Assembly (NCBI RefSeq): GCF_014805625.2
Contig: NW_023998414.1
Span: forward strand, 5,255,978 to 5,319,977
Length of the DNA stretch: 64,000 bases
Direction: 5' to 3'
From: Glossina fuscipes
Taxonomy: Eukaryota; Arthropoda; Insecta; Diptera; Glossinidae
The position numbers were made by a program, and so were the translations under genes. Below are positions 37,074-47,640 of the stretch, piece after piece. How positions within the stretch are numbered: position 1 is the stretch's first letter; every line of letters begins with the position of its first letter. Below the pieces are notes generated by a model, which was not told the DNA's origin, made no database searches, and saw only the letters and a list, made by a program, of their open reading frames with translations.

Positions 37074-39575
37074 CTATCGGCTTCCACTTCCTCTGCTCTC
37101 CACCCGTTGTCTCTCCAATTGTCGCAACTCCACGAGCGTATTGCTGGCGAATGCGTCTACGGCGTTCCAGGCTGCTGCACTGCCAACCATTGCGCTTGTT
37201 ATCTCGTTAGGTGGCAATTGAGGACGCCCATTCTCGAACCTGCTGCAGTAGGACATTACGTGTTCTGCGTCCTCCTCTATAGCCTCGCATACCGGGCAGT
37301 TAGGCGAACTGTCGTGCCCGAATCTGTGTAGATATTTCCGGAAACAGCCGTGGCCAGTCAGAAGCTGGGTTAAGTAATAGTTTACTTCTCCCTGCCGTCT
37401 GTCAACCCAACGTCTTATGTTAGGGATAAGAACGAACGTCCATCTTCCTTTGGTCGTTCTTTCCCACCTCGACTGCCAAATCCTTAACGAGGCCATCCGC
37501 TCCTCGCTTCTTGTAACGTGTGAGGAGAGCTCGTTGCCGCGACGCCGTTTGTAGATGCGGCTCATCTCATCGGCCAGAATGTCGATTGGCAGAGTGCCAG
37601 CTAGCACTAGCGCTGCCTCTTCCGACACGGTACGGAATGCGCAAATCTGCCTCAGGGCGCTAAGGCGATATATTGCCGCCATCTTTCGGTACACTGCCTT
37701 CACCTTCAGTGCACTGGCCCAAACTGGGCTTCCGTACATTATGACTGAGGTTATCACCTTGGCTACAACCCTTCGGGTGGTGAATTTCGGGCCTCCAATA
37801 TTTGGCATGATCCTTGCTAGTGACGCCTGGATGCCGGCAGCTTTCTCGGCAGCGTACTCAACATGCTGCTTAAACTTGAGTCGATGGTCAAGCATAACTC
37901 CAAGGTATTTCAGGGCAGGAGATGACCGCATCGTGTGCTGCCCGACTCGTATACAGCATGTTTCCACGCTCTTTCTGCTGCTTATTAGAACCGCTTCCGT
38001 TTTCTGCTCTGCTAGTTCCAGCCCCATCTCTTCTAGCCACAACTTCACTTTCACGATAGCCTCGTTAGCTCTCGCTTCTACCTGCGCGACGTGTTCTGCG
38101 GTTACTACGACTGCTATATCATCGGCAAAGCCGACGATCGTTGCCCCGGTAGGAAGTTTAAGCTCAAAGACGCCGTTGTACATTATATTCCACAGGAGAG
38201 GACCAAGGACTGACCCCTGTGGAACACCCGCCGATATTTTATGCGATTGCTTTCCATCATCGCTGTCGTACACTAACGTGCGGTTCGAAAGGTAACTTGT
38301 CACTATCTCAAGTATATACCTTGGAACCCGTATCCTTATGAGGGTTTTGCGGATAAGTCCCCGGTCCGCCGAGTTGAAAGCGTTTTTAACGTCTAGCGTA
38401 ACGACGGCGCAGTACTTTTTATCACTGCCCCTCCATCGGTCACCGGCTATGGCGTCTGAGGCAAGCGCCACGACGTGGCTTATGGCATCTATTGTAGACC
38501 GCGCTCTACGGAATCCATACTGGTTATCCGAGAGATCACGTCTTTCTTCAACCACAGCTAGCAGGCGTTCATATACGACCCTTTCCAATACCTTGCCCAT
38601 TGTGTCCAACAGGCAGATGGGTCGGTATGACGATGGCTCGTTCAGTGGCTTATTGGCCTTCGGAATAAGGACCAGCCTTTGGATCTTCCATACGTCCGGG
38701 AACGTCCTTTCTTCCAGGCACCTTTGCAGCAACATCATGAAGACGTCTGGCCTCCTTCGTATCGCTGCCTTTAAGGCCTTGTTTGGGACTCCATCTGGTC
38801 CAGGGGTTTTTTTGTCCCCAATCCGCTTGCAGGCGCTTAAAAGCTCGTCGGCAGAAATTGCTGGTATGGCTTCCTCTTCCCTGGCGAGGAGGTTTACCAA
38901 CACATACGGCGGCCTCTGCGGGAAAAGTGCCGCTACTATTCTTCGGAGCGCGAGCGGACACGTGATTTGCGGTGCCTTCTGTCCTTTGACCTTTTTCAAG
39001 GCCACTTTATATGCCGTTCCCCATGGGTTAATATCGGCATCCTGGCATATTTCCTCAAAACTTCTCCTTTTGCTGGCCCTTATGGCTTTCTTTAAATCAC
39101 TGCGCAGGTCTCTGTAGAGTAGGAGCAATTCATTGAAGTTTTCCCTACCTCTCGAGCGCTGCACTTTTCTTCTGGCTTTCAAGCAGTTCGCTCTTAGAGA
39201 CGCTATCTCTTCGGTCCACCAATGGCACGGAGACCCTCTTCTCCGTGTATTTTGTCTTCGGGGCATGGTGGCGTCGCATGCTTGTACCAGCAACTTTGCT
39301 ACGTTTTGCCGGAGTTCACCAGCTGTACCGTCTCCACCCATGTAGGAGTCCATAATGGTGTTAAAGACTTCCTCGTCAAAAAGTGCATCTCTCCACCTCG
39401 GCCCGGTAGTTTTATTCCACCTATTACCTGGAATAAAACTGGCCTGGTGATCGCTATTTGTGTACTCCTCGCTCAGCGACCACTTGCATCTGGCCACTAG
39501 ACTGTCGCTAACAAAGGTGAGGTCCTTCCTCCTAGGAAGTGCGTGTGGCGTCCTTATCAAGCCGGCATTTTTCAT
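37074..39575 (-). CDS. LINE ORF2: endonuclease tail, reverse transcriptase, C-terminal CCHC
   Basis: The 833-codon frame starts with the last part of an AP-like endonuclease: DLTFVSDSLVARCKW and the catalytic-end motif TNSDHQ (residues about 18-45). The catalytic N-terminal part of that domain is gone. The reverse transcriptase follows with its ordered boxes: LVLIPKANKP and SSYRPICLLDTMGKVLE, NQYGFRRARST, VVTLDVKNAFNSAD, SAGVPQGSVLGPLLW, the catalytic GFADDIAVVV, and LKYLGVMLDHRLKF. Near the C-terminus CPVCEAIEEDAEHVMSYC forms the CX2CX8HX4C knuckle typical of the R1 clade. No stops or frameshifts interrupt it. Target-primed reverse transcription normally needs the endonuclease, so this copy should not move on its own unless helped. 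The ATG at 39575 falls at the deletion join and is not the ancestral start. Confidence 0.9.
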   Translation of the reverse strand: MKNAGLIRTPHALPRRKDLTFVSDSLVARCKWSLSEEYTNSDHQASFIPGNRWNKTTGPRWRDALFDEEVFNTIMDSYMGGDGTAGELRQNVAKLLVQACDATMPRRQNTRRRGSPCHWWTEEIASLRANCLKARRKVQRSRGRENFNELLLLYRDLRSDLKKAIRASKRRSFEEICQDADINPWGTAYKVALKKVKGQKAPQITCPLALRRIVAALFPQRPPYVLVNLLAREEEAIPAISADELLSACKRIGDKKTPGPDGVPNKALKAAIRRRPDVFMMLLQRCLEERTFPDVWKIQRLVLIPKANKPLNEPSSYRPICLLDTMGKVLERVVYERLLAVVEERRDLSDNQYGFRRARSTIDAISHVVALASDAIAGDRWRGSDKKYCAVVTLDVKNAFNSADRGLIRKTLIRIRVPRYILEIVTSYLSNRTLVYDSDDGKQSHKISAGVPQGSVLGPLLWNIMYNGVFELKLPTGATIVGFADDIAVVVTAEHVAQVEARANEAIVKVKLWLEEMGLELAEQKTEAVLISSRKSVETCCIRVGQHTMRSSPALKYLGVMLDHRLKFKQHVEYAAEKAAGIQASLARIMPNIGGPKFTTRRVVAKVITSVIMYGSPVWASALKVKAVYRKMAAIYRLSALRQICAFRTVSEEAALVLAGTLPIDILADEMSRIYKRRRGNELSSHVTRSEERMASLRIWQSRWERTTKGRWTFVLIPNIRRWVDRRQGEVNYYLTQLLTGHGCFRKYLHRFGHDSSPNCPVCEAIEEDAEHVMSYCSRFENGRPQLPPNEITSAMVGSAAAWNAVDAFASNTLVELRQLERQRVESRGSGSR

Positions 39576-39888
39576 ACATCGTTTTGATGCCGTCTATTGT
39601 GTCGCGCATTTGTTGGTTTATGTGCCGCCTTTTTCCATCGTTTTCCTGCAGCATCGCAACCAGATCCTTTATGTAGCCGCCCAATTTTACGAAGGCTGCC
39701 ACGTCCTCCACGTCCACTGGTGTGTGGTTTGGCGTCTCTGGGAGCGTTTGTCCGAAATGAGGCTGCGTTTGCACGCCTACTGGCGACCTCGTTATTCTCC
39801 CGCTCAGTTTGAAGGGGTTCTCTTCGCTCAAAGCGCCGACGTGACCCCTAATGCCTGTTGGTGTGTTTGATTTTTGATTTGTAGACAT
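39541..39888 (-). pseudogene. LINE ORF1 N-terminal fragment, truncated by deletion
   Basis: From ATG at 39888 the frame codes for a hydrophilic N-terminus (MSTNQKSNTPTG, LSGRITRSPVG) and then a helix-rich stretch (VEDVAAFVKLGGYIKDLVAM), consistent with the start of a LINE gag-like ORF1. It then enters, out of frame, sequence that codes for ORF2 in another frame (join near 39560-39580) and stops. The usual zinc knuckles of R1-clade ORF1 are absent because the rest has been deleted. Confidence 0.6.
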
Positions 39889-40568
39889 TTTGATTTGAAT
39901 TGGGCCCCAATTGGGAAGCCGCTATCCGGTTCCGCTGGTGTAGTTGCTGTTAGGATCCCATGGTTATCTTTGCAAGCAGTGAGGCCATGCAGTGGGTTGA
40001 CGCTAGCCCTTATGAGACTAGCGTTCAGTGCCAGGTCCAGCATTAGCCAGGAGTTCATCTCAACTGGGCCTACACCCACCAACTTAACGGTGCGGCCTAG
40101 AACGTACTTCCCAGACTTGCCATAATTTTAACGGGGCGGGGGCGGTGTCAGCATTAGCCCGAAAGCCATTTCGGGTGGGTGTCACTCCAACCTACTCAGG
40201 TAACGGAATACTGCCACCACCAGCTCAAAGTCATCAATTCAGGTACGTGTTCCGGTATGCCATAATCAAGACCTTACCGGGCTCGGTCTTGATGCCTATC
40301 CCTAGGCTTCGTAGAATAGAAGAATTCTCTCCCTCGGTGCCACCCCATACAAGAGTGGGGAGCACCTATTTCAAGGACGGCGCTTACTCGTCCTGTCACC
40401 GAAGATTCGCAGGGTTATGCGGCCTTTTCAGCCGCCCCTCCTCCTCTGCCGCTCTTGGTCGGGGACTGCTTATTTGTTATTCGCAGCTAACCTACTAATA
40501 TACCTTTGGCTACTCGCAGGCCGATCACAATCCGCCACCTGTGACCCCCACAGTAGCCTGAGCTTAGC

Positions 40569-40570
<2 letters not shown>
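39889..40570 (-). other. LINE 5' untranslated region
   Basis: About 680 bp of GC-rich sequence lies between the (TG)n tract and the ORF1 start. A frame from 40082 (MVGVGPVEMNSWLMLDLAL) runs through it and overlaps ORF1, but composition and position fit a 5' leader. It contains ggcctacacccaccaacttaac on the plus strand, which resembles the SINE body at 34245-34275. Internal promoters are usual in such leaders; none can be pinpointed. Confidence 0.55.

Positions 40571-40617
<47 letters not shown>
40571..40617. repeat. (TG)n microsatellite at the 5' end of the LINE
   Basis: About 23 TG units directly follow the LINE 5' end and run into an assembly gap. Matches the dinucleotide on the other side of the element. 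Confidence 0.95.
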
Positions 40618-40627
40618 NNNNNNNNNN
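40618..40627. other. Assembly gap of 10 N
   Basis: The gap lies between the (TG)n tract and an A-run (40628-40637), so the real length of the dinucleotide tract and the outer junction are unknown. Confidence 0.95.
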
Positions 40628-41244
40628 AAAAAAAAAACGTATATAACGGCGCTTCTTAGCCGGAATATAAACTCAGGGATCTCCGGAGAGAGTCCGCTTT
40701 TAAGAAATTGGTAGAATAAAAATGCTTGGATCAATTTCAATTTTATTTAGTTTTTTCCTTATGACTGATGAAGATTGTACGGAACGGAACGAAAGAAATA
40801 AAATAAATAAAAAATATTAACACAGTGACGCAGTACAATATATTACGCTTTTGATAAAAGAAAAATTTTCATAAGAAAAAAAAAGGGTAGGATCCAAAAA
40901 TAGACACGAGTTACGCAAACTCAGTACAGTTAGTTTTTTTATCACAAATTACTATTATGGATTCAATTTCATCATAACATATTGAAATGTAGACTTTCTA
41001 GGCCGATATGGTCCAGATTTGATGCAGTTATTTTCTTTATCGTAAACTACTATTACGATCTGAAATTCATTATGAAGCATTCAAAATTAGACCTTTTTAT
41101 CAGATGAATTTCAGCTTTCGTTATATGAGAGGGGGGACCAAGAATTGACTCAGCCAGTCCGAACTTTTTATATCACCAATTTAGAATGCCGATATATTAC
41201 TACCTAGTCACTTTTCTCGGGAAATTTGATTCAATGTAATGAGT

Positions 41245-41572
41245 TTTGAAAACAGGCCGTTATAGGAGGAATGGTCGGAAAAGTGAACCGATCCATACTA
41301 TTTTCGAGAGCGTTTGTCCTTGAGCCATAGCACGTCTGCATACCAAATTTCATGGAAAATATCTCAAACATTGTGACCTGCAGCTTGAACACGTAAATAA
41401 CATGGACAAACAACAGACCGGCATCGACCGGCAGACTTAGATCGATTTGGAAAATGATGAATCGATCGATATAACAAAAGGCTTGTAAGGATTGTAAGGC
41501 TTTCTGGGTGTTACATATGTCCGCATATTCTTAATTTAACCTACACGACAAGTGGTGTAGGGTATTAACAAA
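41245..41572 (+). repeat. Dispersed repeat family A, copy
   Basis: The family reads cgttataNgaggaNtggtcg, aaaagtgaaccgatccNNac, gcgtttgtccttgagccata, taccaaatttcatNNaaata, tctcaaaNattgNgacctgc, agcttgaacacNNaaNaaca and tagatcgatttNgaaaatga, and closes with acaagtggtgtagggtat. All blocks are present here in order. Confidence 0.8.
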
Positions 41573-42114
41573 GAGACCCTTATAATATTATTTCTTCTCT
41601 TTTCAAGTCTAAGAAATTGTTATGCTTCCCCTGCTTGCTTCAAAAACCTGCTTAACCAGACCGAGAGTTTACAATATACGAGCATTATATCAATCCGTCG
41701 ATGTTTGTGCGAGTGAATCTGGTCGGTTGTTCTCTTACTTCCAACATTTCTTCTAATTTTTTTTTTTCCTTTTTTTTTGTTTCTAAGTAAGTGAAGTGTG
41801 TACGAAGTAGTAAACCACTGTGAGTTAATGATGCTGCATATATCTAAGCATAGAAAATAGATTTCGGTTTTTTTTTTTTTTTTTTTTTTAAATTAACGTT
41901 TAACCCACTATGAGCGAATCATATCGTTTTTGAAACTTCCTGTGCAGATATAAGCGTAGAATGCATGCGACACAACTTAATCCTTCATCTTAACCTTTGC
42001 CGATGTAAAAATTTCAATAAACGACAATTGGCGGGCCAGACATCGCCAAACTGTGTTAACATGTTACCCTGATATACTTTATATATCTTGGATAGATATT
42101 TTTAGGTACTAGTT

Positions 42115-42190
42115 AAGTGGAACGGTCGGAGTAGTACAACGCGTACGATGCATTAATGTCAGCAGTCGGATCTTGGCTTCATTTCAGTAC
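42115..42190 (+). repeat. Possible second, diverged SINE copy
   Basis: ggtcggagtagtacaacg, gcattaatgtcagcagtcgg and cttcatttcagtac can be laid in order against the tRNA-like head at 34118-34185. The B box is poor, so this is tentative. Confidence 0.25.
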
Positions 42191-42569
42191 AAATAAAAAC
42201 TGTATATGAGTAATGAATTTATTTATTTATTTATTTAAGTTTTTTTTTTTTTTTAATTTTTTTTTTTTAATTTTTTTTTTTTTTTTTTTTAACTTTAATA
42301 GCATATTCAGTGCTATTTTTAAATAAATAAACAGTAATCGAAAAAAAAGGAAATAACAAGTTCACGATATTTACTTACTTACTGCGAGTAAAAGTAGTGA
42401 TATTTACAAATGCAGATAATATATCTGTACGCGTATAGGTGTGAAGTACGAACCACTTGTTTCGTTTAATACCCACTTATTAAATTTCTATCTAAACTTG
42501 CAGAGACTTTTGTCACAAAAGACTGACGCAGTAAGTGCCTAAGAGCCTGAGTATGTTTGTGCGCTTGCG

Positions 42570-42592
42570 TGCGTGCGTGCGTGCGTGCGTGC
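42570..42592. repeat. (GTGC)n microsatellite
   Basis: About six gcgt units, with gtgt-rich sequence on both sides. Confidence 0.85.
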
Positions 42593-44894
42593 TTGCATGC
42601 GTATGTGTGTATGTGTGCTTGGATGTACATTAAGAATTATTTCTTTTAAAATCGTAGCAGCAAAAAAAAAAAAAAAAAACCGCTTCGCCAATCCATTATC
42701 ATATTATATAAATAAACATTTATCATCAGCGTTACAATCTACTTAATATCGGTATTGATGTTTATGTTCGTAAGCGTAGTAAGTGCAAATGTAATTGTGT
42801 ATGCTTATGCATGTATATAAAAATTCATATATTCATATATGACTGTGTGTATGTGTATGTGCATGTTTATGTCTATGCAAGAGTATGTGTGACGAAGCTT
42901 TCAAATTTTTGTTGCTAAATTTAAAATTAATATTAAAAAAAACAACAAAAAAAAAACAAAAAAGAAACATTTTCTTGTTATAAAAACGTGTTTGATGAGC
43001 ATTTAACAGATGAGTATTTAACAGACAAAGAGAGATAAAATAAAAACATTTTTTTTCTTTTACAGTAATGAAGAGAATTTTCAATAGAACTGAAACGAGC
43101 ACAATAACGAATTGTATAAATAAATTAATTTAACTGAAATTGAAATTCAATTCAATTTCACGCTCGCTTTTTTTTTTCTTCTTTTCTTATTTTATTTCGT
43201 TCCATTTTGTGCAATGTGCGTGAATATGTGCGTTTTAATATTCCAATTTGATTATTAACTAGAAACCCCACCTTAGAATTAGAAGAAGAAAAAAAAAAAA
43301 TTTTACTCGAAATTTCACTCATATTCAGATGAAAAACACTCTTTTTCATAATCACTCACACAACAGACGCAGAGCTGTTGCGACAGAAGAGAATGTAAGA
43401 GAATGTAAATCGCTTAACAAAACCTGTTTCTTCGGGGCTAAGAGTTTTCACCTAACGCAAAGCACAAAACAAATTTGTTTGGTTGATTTTTATGAGTAGG
43501 AGAAAATGCCAAAAGAAAAAGAAAAAAAAAGTACCGGAGAGAGGCAGCAACTTGTTTAATGTGGAAATGTTACCTTCACAGATATCCACTCATACCACCA
43601 CCTGTCAGATTGCAAGGAAGTAAAAATCATTTTTATATGAAATGTTCTTCTCTTCTCTGTTTTCTTTCTGCCGATAAAGTAAACTAAACCTTTCTTAAAG
43701 CCTCTGCCATGCATACATTATCTTCGATGTTTACCCGATTACGGTTTGCAAATATTCAGAAACAAAAAAAAATTCCAAGTTAGCAAAATTTTTGCTTATA
43801 AAGCTATTAAGTAGATGGCCATCTGGAATCACACTCGCACGGAACGTTAACAGCAGCTTCAACAAATATTTATATCAAATTTTCCGACGATATCCGCATT
43901 TGATTTTTTTTTTCATTTTCTTTTGCAATTTTTTTACTTTTATTTAAATTTTTATTAGTTGTAGATATAATTCCCGGCTTGAATATTTGGTTCTTCTTGG
44001 ACTAAGTTCCTAAGTTTTACTAATCGCATAACCAAAAGTCTCTCAGCAAGCATAGCCCAGTGCTACACCCAGTTTGATATCATGCATATAAAAACTATAA
44101 ATATATATGTACAAATCTATTACATACAACTAATTCTTTTTTTACCCGGTTTCGATATAACACGTAAGAGGCACCGGTAACAACATATACAATTTTCTAC
44201 ACGAATTCCTTATTCTAGTACAAATTCGAGAAAACATTTCTAAATTCGAACTTTGTTCGAACTATTACTGAACTGGCCAACCGCGGAAAATACCCCAATT
44301 TTGTGATCACCTTTTTACTTATCTCGCTGGACAGCAACTGGAATTCCAGTAATTATTTTGTGTTCGAATATTCAGTTCGTAGAACGTAACAAATAATTTC
44401 AATAAAGTTGTGAAACTTGATGTTCAGTTATTGATAGTTCCGGTGGTCTAATAAACGTACACGCTTGTTATCAAGCAACGATAGATAGTTGCGAACTTGA
44501 CTTTTATGCCTAATTCCAATCTAAATTTTTATTATGTTGTACTTATAGATTGAATTTTCACTGTAATATGGATGTCATTACCATTTTTTTTTACACGGTT
44601 TCTTGGGAAAATATTTACAATTTTCAGTTGATTTTGCACGATGTTTTAAAGTTGTAGAACATATTCCCAAATTTGCCATGTCGCATGTATTTTTGTACAC
44701 GGTTTTTTTTTGCATGTTTTCCTAAAGAGCCTTCCTTTTGAGCCTTGGCAAATGAGCGCAAACCGTCCCCGAATAAAAAATAAGTTAACGCATGAAGTCA
44801 TTGTTGATTGGAATTCGTAACGTCAGGTGAATATAGCGGAAATCGTAAAAGGTTCCACTTTAGTGCTTTCAACTTTTAAAAGACATCAGAGCCG

Positions 44895-44917
44895 ATGTCG
44901 TGAAAAAGTCACGACAT
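44895..44917. other. Perfect 9-bp inverted repeat with 5-nt loop
   Basis: ATGTCGTGA (44895-44903) and TCACGACAT (44909-44917) are perfect complements around aaaag. No gene is adjacent; function unknown. Confidence 0.5.
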
Positions 44918-46227
44918 TGCGATTACGCCGGCGGCTTAATTGCATTAATTGCGGATGCTAGCCTTTGACAGTAACGTTTTCGTTTGGTGCGAACGATTCA
45001 TAATACGTTGAACGTTCATCTAAATTGCGGACTGTGATGAATACTCACCTTTATCATCGCCGTTATTGGATCGTCCAGAACCGGCATCAGAGTTCTTTGC
45101 GCTTTAACTATCGTAATGCGTCAACAGCGATATCTTATTTTTTTTTTTTTTTCGTAGAACTCAATCTCTGTCTATGTTCGATAAATGGTATGCCTTTCAA
45201 AAGAAGAATGTGAACCGTTCCGTAAAGTTGAAAGATAATACTTTCGGAGAGAGAAGTCACGATTTTATTCATCCTATCCTCTAGCCCATAGCATTCCTTA
45301 TGCCTGCGCTTAGAACACGGCGACACGGCGACACGGTGACGGCTAATTCAATTTCGCACTATGTCGACTCTCGACTTGTCGATCCTCTTAATCCCTGGTG
45401 CAGGATTCACGTTTCAGCTCTCTGATAATATATATGTAGCGAACGAGACTTATTAGATATACTAAGAATTTCTTTCCTAGACTCATTGCTTCTTGATACA
45501 AATTCCTCATCTGCGCATACAAGTGCAATCTTATATCGAAATTCGACGATGTTACAAATAGATCGATAATGTGACTTTTAAGATCCGATACAATGGAAAT
45601 AAGTTTTAAGGGATCTTATAAGCCAAGTTATTAAAAATCAATTACTGAAGAAAGCAGAGAAAGCAAAATATGTTTAGGAAAGTCAAGAGGTCTGGAAAAA
45701 TAAAATTCATTGCCATCTTCTTGACTTCTTCCTAACCCACATCATCGATGAAGAAAGAGTAGCCCAAATATATAGCAAACTTGAGACGCTTACGCATCTA
45801 ACTAATCCATGTTAAAGGTAAATGACAATTGACAAGAAAAGGAAGACTTCTTCAAATGTAAGATAAAAGCACTTGTAAGTAAACTTGTTTAAGTTTTCCC
45901 TAGTCATAAGCAAACAATAACGTCGTCATCCGAAGGACTAGCACGGGGGAAGTAAGCCTTTTATTATCGCTTGTTCTTTCCTCTTATTTTGTAACACTGA
46001 AAACCACGTATCAAACACTCTATAAGGAACACATCAAATAGTTGAATAACTATTGAGCCTTGTACTAGAAAACGGCCCTAGTTCATTAATCGCAGATGAT
46101 GGAATCATCGCAAATGATTGATAAATTGAAGGCTCAACATTTTTTAGAATATTTAATACACTTTCGATTTTCCTCCTTTTTTTTTTTTGTCTATTAAGAA
46201 AGAGTTTAGATAGGCCCACCTGCTATT

Positions 46228-46400
46228 ACACCGATCGATTCGGAATCATTTTCCAAATCAATTTAACTAAGCCTGTCCGTCTGTTCGACTAAGTATTACT
46301 ACTTTGGCATACTTAATTGTTGAATGTGTCACATGGGTCGATTTAGAATTATTTTCTAAATGGGTTTGCGTATGTCTGTCCGTCCATCCGCCTGATGTTT
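46228..46400 (-). repeat. Two short reverse-orientation pieces of repeat family A
   Basis: ccgatcgattcggaatcatt ... cctgtccgtctgttcga (from 46232) and gggtcgatttagaattattt ... tgtctgtccgtccatcc (from 46335) are both the reverse of the family's 3' part (gacggacagacaNg...agatcgattNNgaaaatgatt). They lie in tandem. Confidence 0.5.
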
Positions 46401-46614
46401 GTCTATGTACAAAGTCGTTAAGTAATTGTACTACAGCATACTTAATTGATTTGTTTCAGATGGACGCATGTTTTAAATCCTGCTCGCGGAAAAAGAGTGT
46501 GCCTTTAGTAACAAGGGCAACAAGGCATATACTAGGTGAAATTATGTCGACCATTTGATGATCGATCTTGTAAGTATCCTCTCACCACTAAGTATCCTTT
46601 ATCACCCTACTTAC

Positions 46615-46870
46615 ATATAACGACTTCTCGAAATAAGGCGTTATAGAGGACGCGCTTAGAAGTGCATGCGCCTACGTGAACCAATTCTTATAACATTCGT
46701 CCTTGGGCAAAAAGACATTAGCTTAGTAAATTTCATCAAAACATCTCAAAATCTGCGATCTATAGGTTAAACGCAAGAATACAAGGCGGACAAACGGACT
46801 GACAAGCATAGATCGATTAAGAAAATTATTTCGCACCGAGCAATATAACGACAGATGTATCTATATCCAT
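46615..46870 (+). repeat. Dispersed repeat family A, copy
   Basis: Begins taacgacttctcgaaataag then gcgttatagagga, and carries cattcgtccttgggcaaaaa, aaatttcatcaaaacatctc and catagatcgattaagaaaat. Diverged from the 41-kb copy but collinear with it. Confidence 0.7.
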
Positions 46871-47257
46871 CTATCTTCGGGACAGTGCATACCATAAATG
46901 GTCCAGCACACAAAAATACGACGCTTAAGTTATTTATTAATTAATTTTTGCGACCATTAACCGGCATCGAAACCGAACGGAGAGTCATGATATGATCATC
47001 TATATGAATTTTAAAATTTGAGAGAGAAGGACAATATCTGCATTAGTACTTTAAATCTACTTCGCCTTTTTTTTAAAACCCTACTAATGAGATCGGTTGA
47101 TGCGATCTCTCAAAAAACGAATGAATTCATCGTTCTTTTAAATGGTCTTGTGGACTAGTGTTTGAAGAAAATTATTGTTTTTCTTTTCTTTCTTTTTTTT
47201 GCACCCTTTAATCACAATTTATTTCCTATGGCTGTCGATTTTAGTGAAAGTACAGTT

Positions 47258-47640
47258 ACTCGTATAACGACTTTTCAAAATAAGGATTTATATGAGGAGC
47301 GGTTGAAGAAGTGATCCTATCCGAACGATTTTCAATAGAGTTCGTTCTTGGGCCAAAGCAGGTAGGCGTATCGAGTTTTATCAAAGTATTTCGAAAATTA
47401 CGAGCTGCAGCTTGAACACAAAAAAACAAGACGGACAGACGGACGTTGTATCGAATTTCATTAAAATATTTCCAAAACCGCGACATGTAAGTAAAACATA
47501 AGACAGACAGACGGACAGAGAAACTTATCTATCGGCATAATAAGAGATGACTGAGGCTATTTCAAGTCCATCCGGGTGTTTCTTACGTTCACATAAGCTT
47601 AAGATATCCTTATACTACAAGTGGTGTAGAGCATAAAAAT
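47258..47640 (+). repeat. Dispersed repeat family A, copy with internal duplication
   Basis: Starts tcgtataacgacttttcaaa, contains gttcgttcttgggccaaagc, the gacggacagacgga core twice (near 47438 and 47505) with a repeated atttcattaaaatatttcNa segment between, and ends ctacaagtggtgtagag. The duplicated part makes it longer than other copies. Confidence 0.75.

Larger units (their letters stand above)
36841..40570 (-). mobile_element. R1-clade non-LTR retrotransposon, internally deleted, in a (TG/CA)n tract
   Basis: Read on the minus strand the element runs from a 5' untranslated region (40570 down to 39889), through an ORF1 start (39888), a fused ORF2 (39575 down to 37074) and a 3' untranslated region, to a poly(A) tail (36858-36841). 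Both sides are (TG)n on the plus strand: 36808-36840 and 40571-40617. Members of the R1 clade with target specificity for short repeats are known, including Waldo for (ACAY)n and Mino for (AC)n in mosquitoes. ORF2 similarity and the flanks suggest a Mino/Waldo-like element. It is about 3.7 kb, well short of a full-length member, because ORF1 and most of the endonuclease are missing. Its much higher G+C content than the surroundings and its undamaged reverse-transcriptase frame suggest recent arrival. Confidence 0.85.

Noticed and set aside
37555..39512. Large plus-strand open frames over the LINE
   Set aside because: They are antisense shadows of the GC-rich ORF2; the minus strand carries all the reverse-transcriptase motifs.
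42833..43102. Small frame rich in His/Thr at one end
   Set aside because: Translation of a tg-rich simple repeat.
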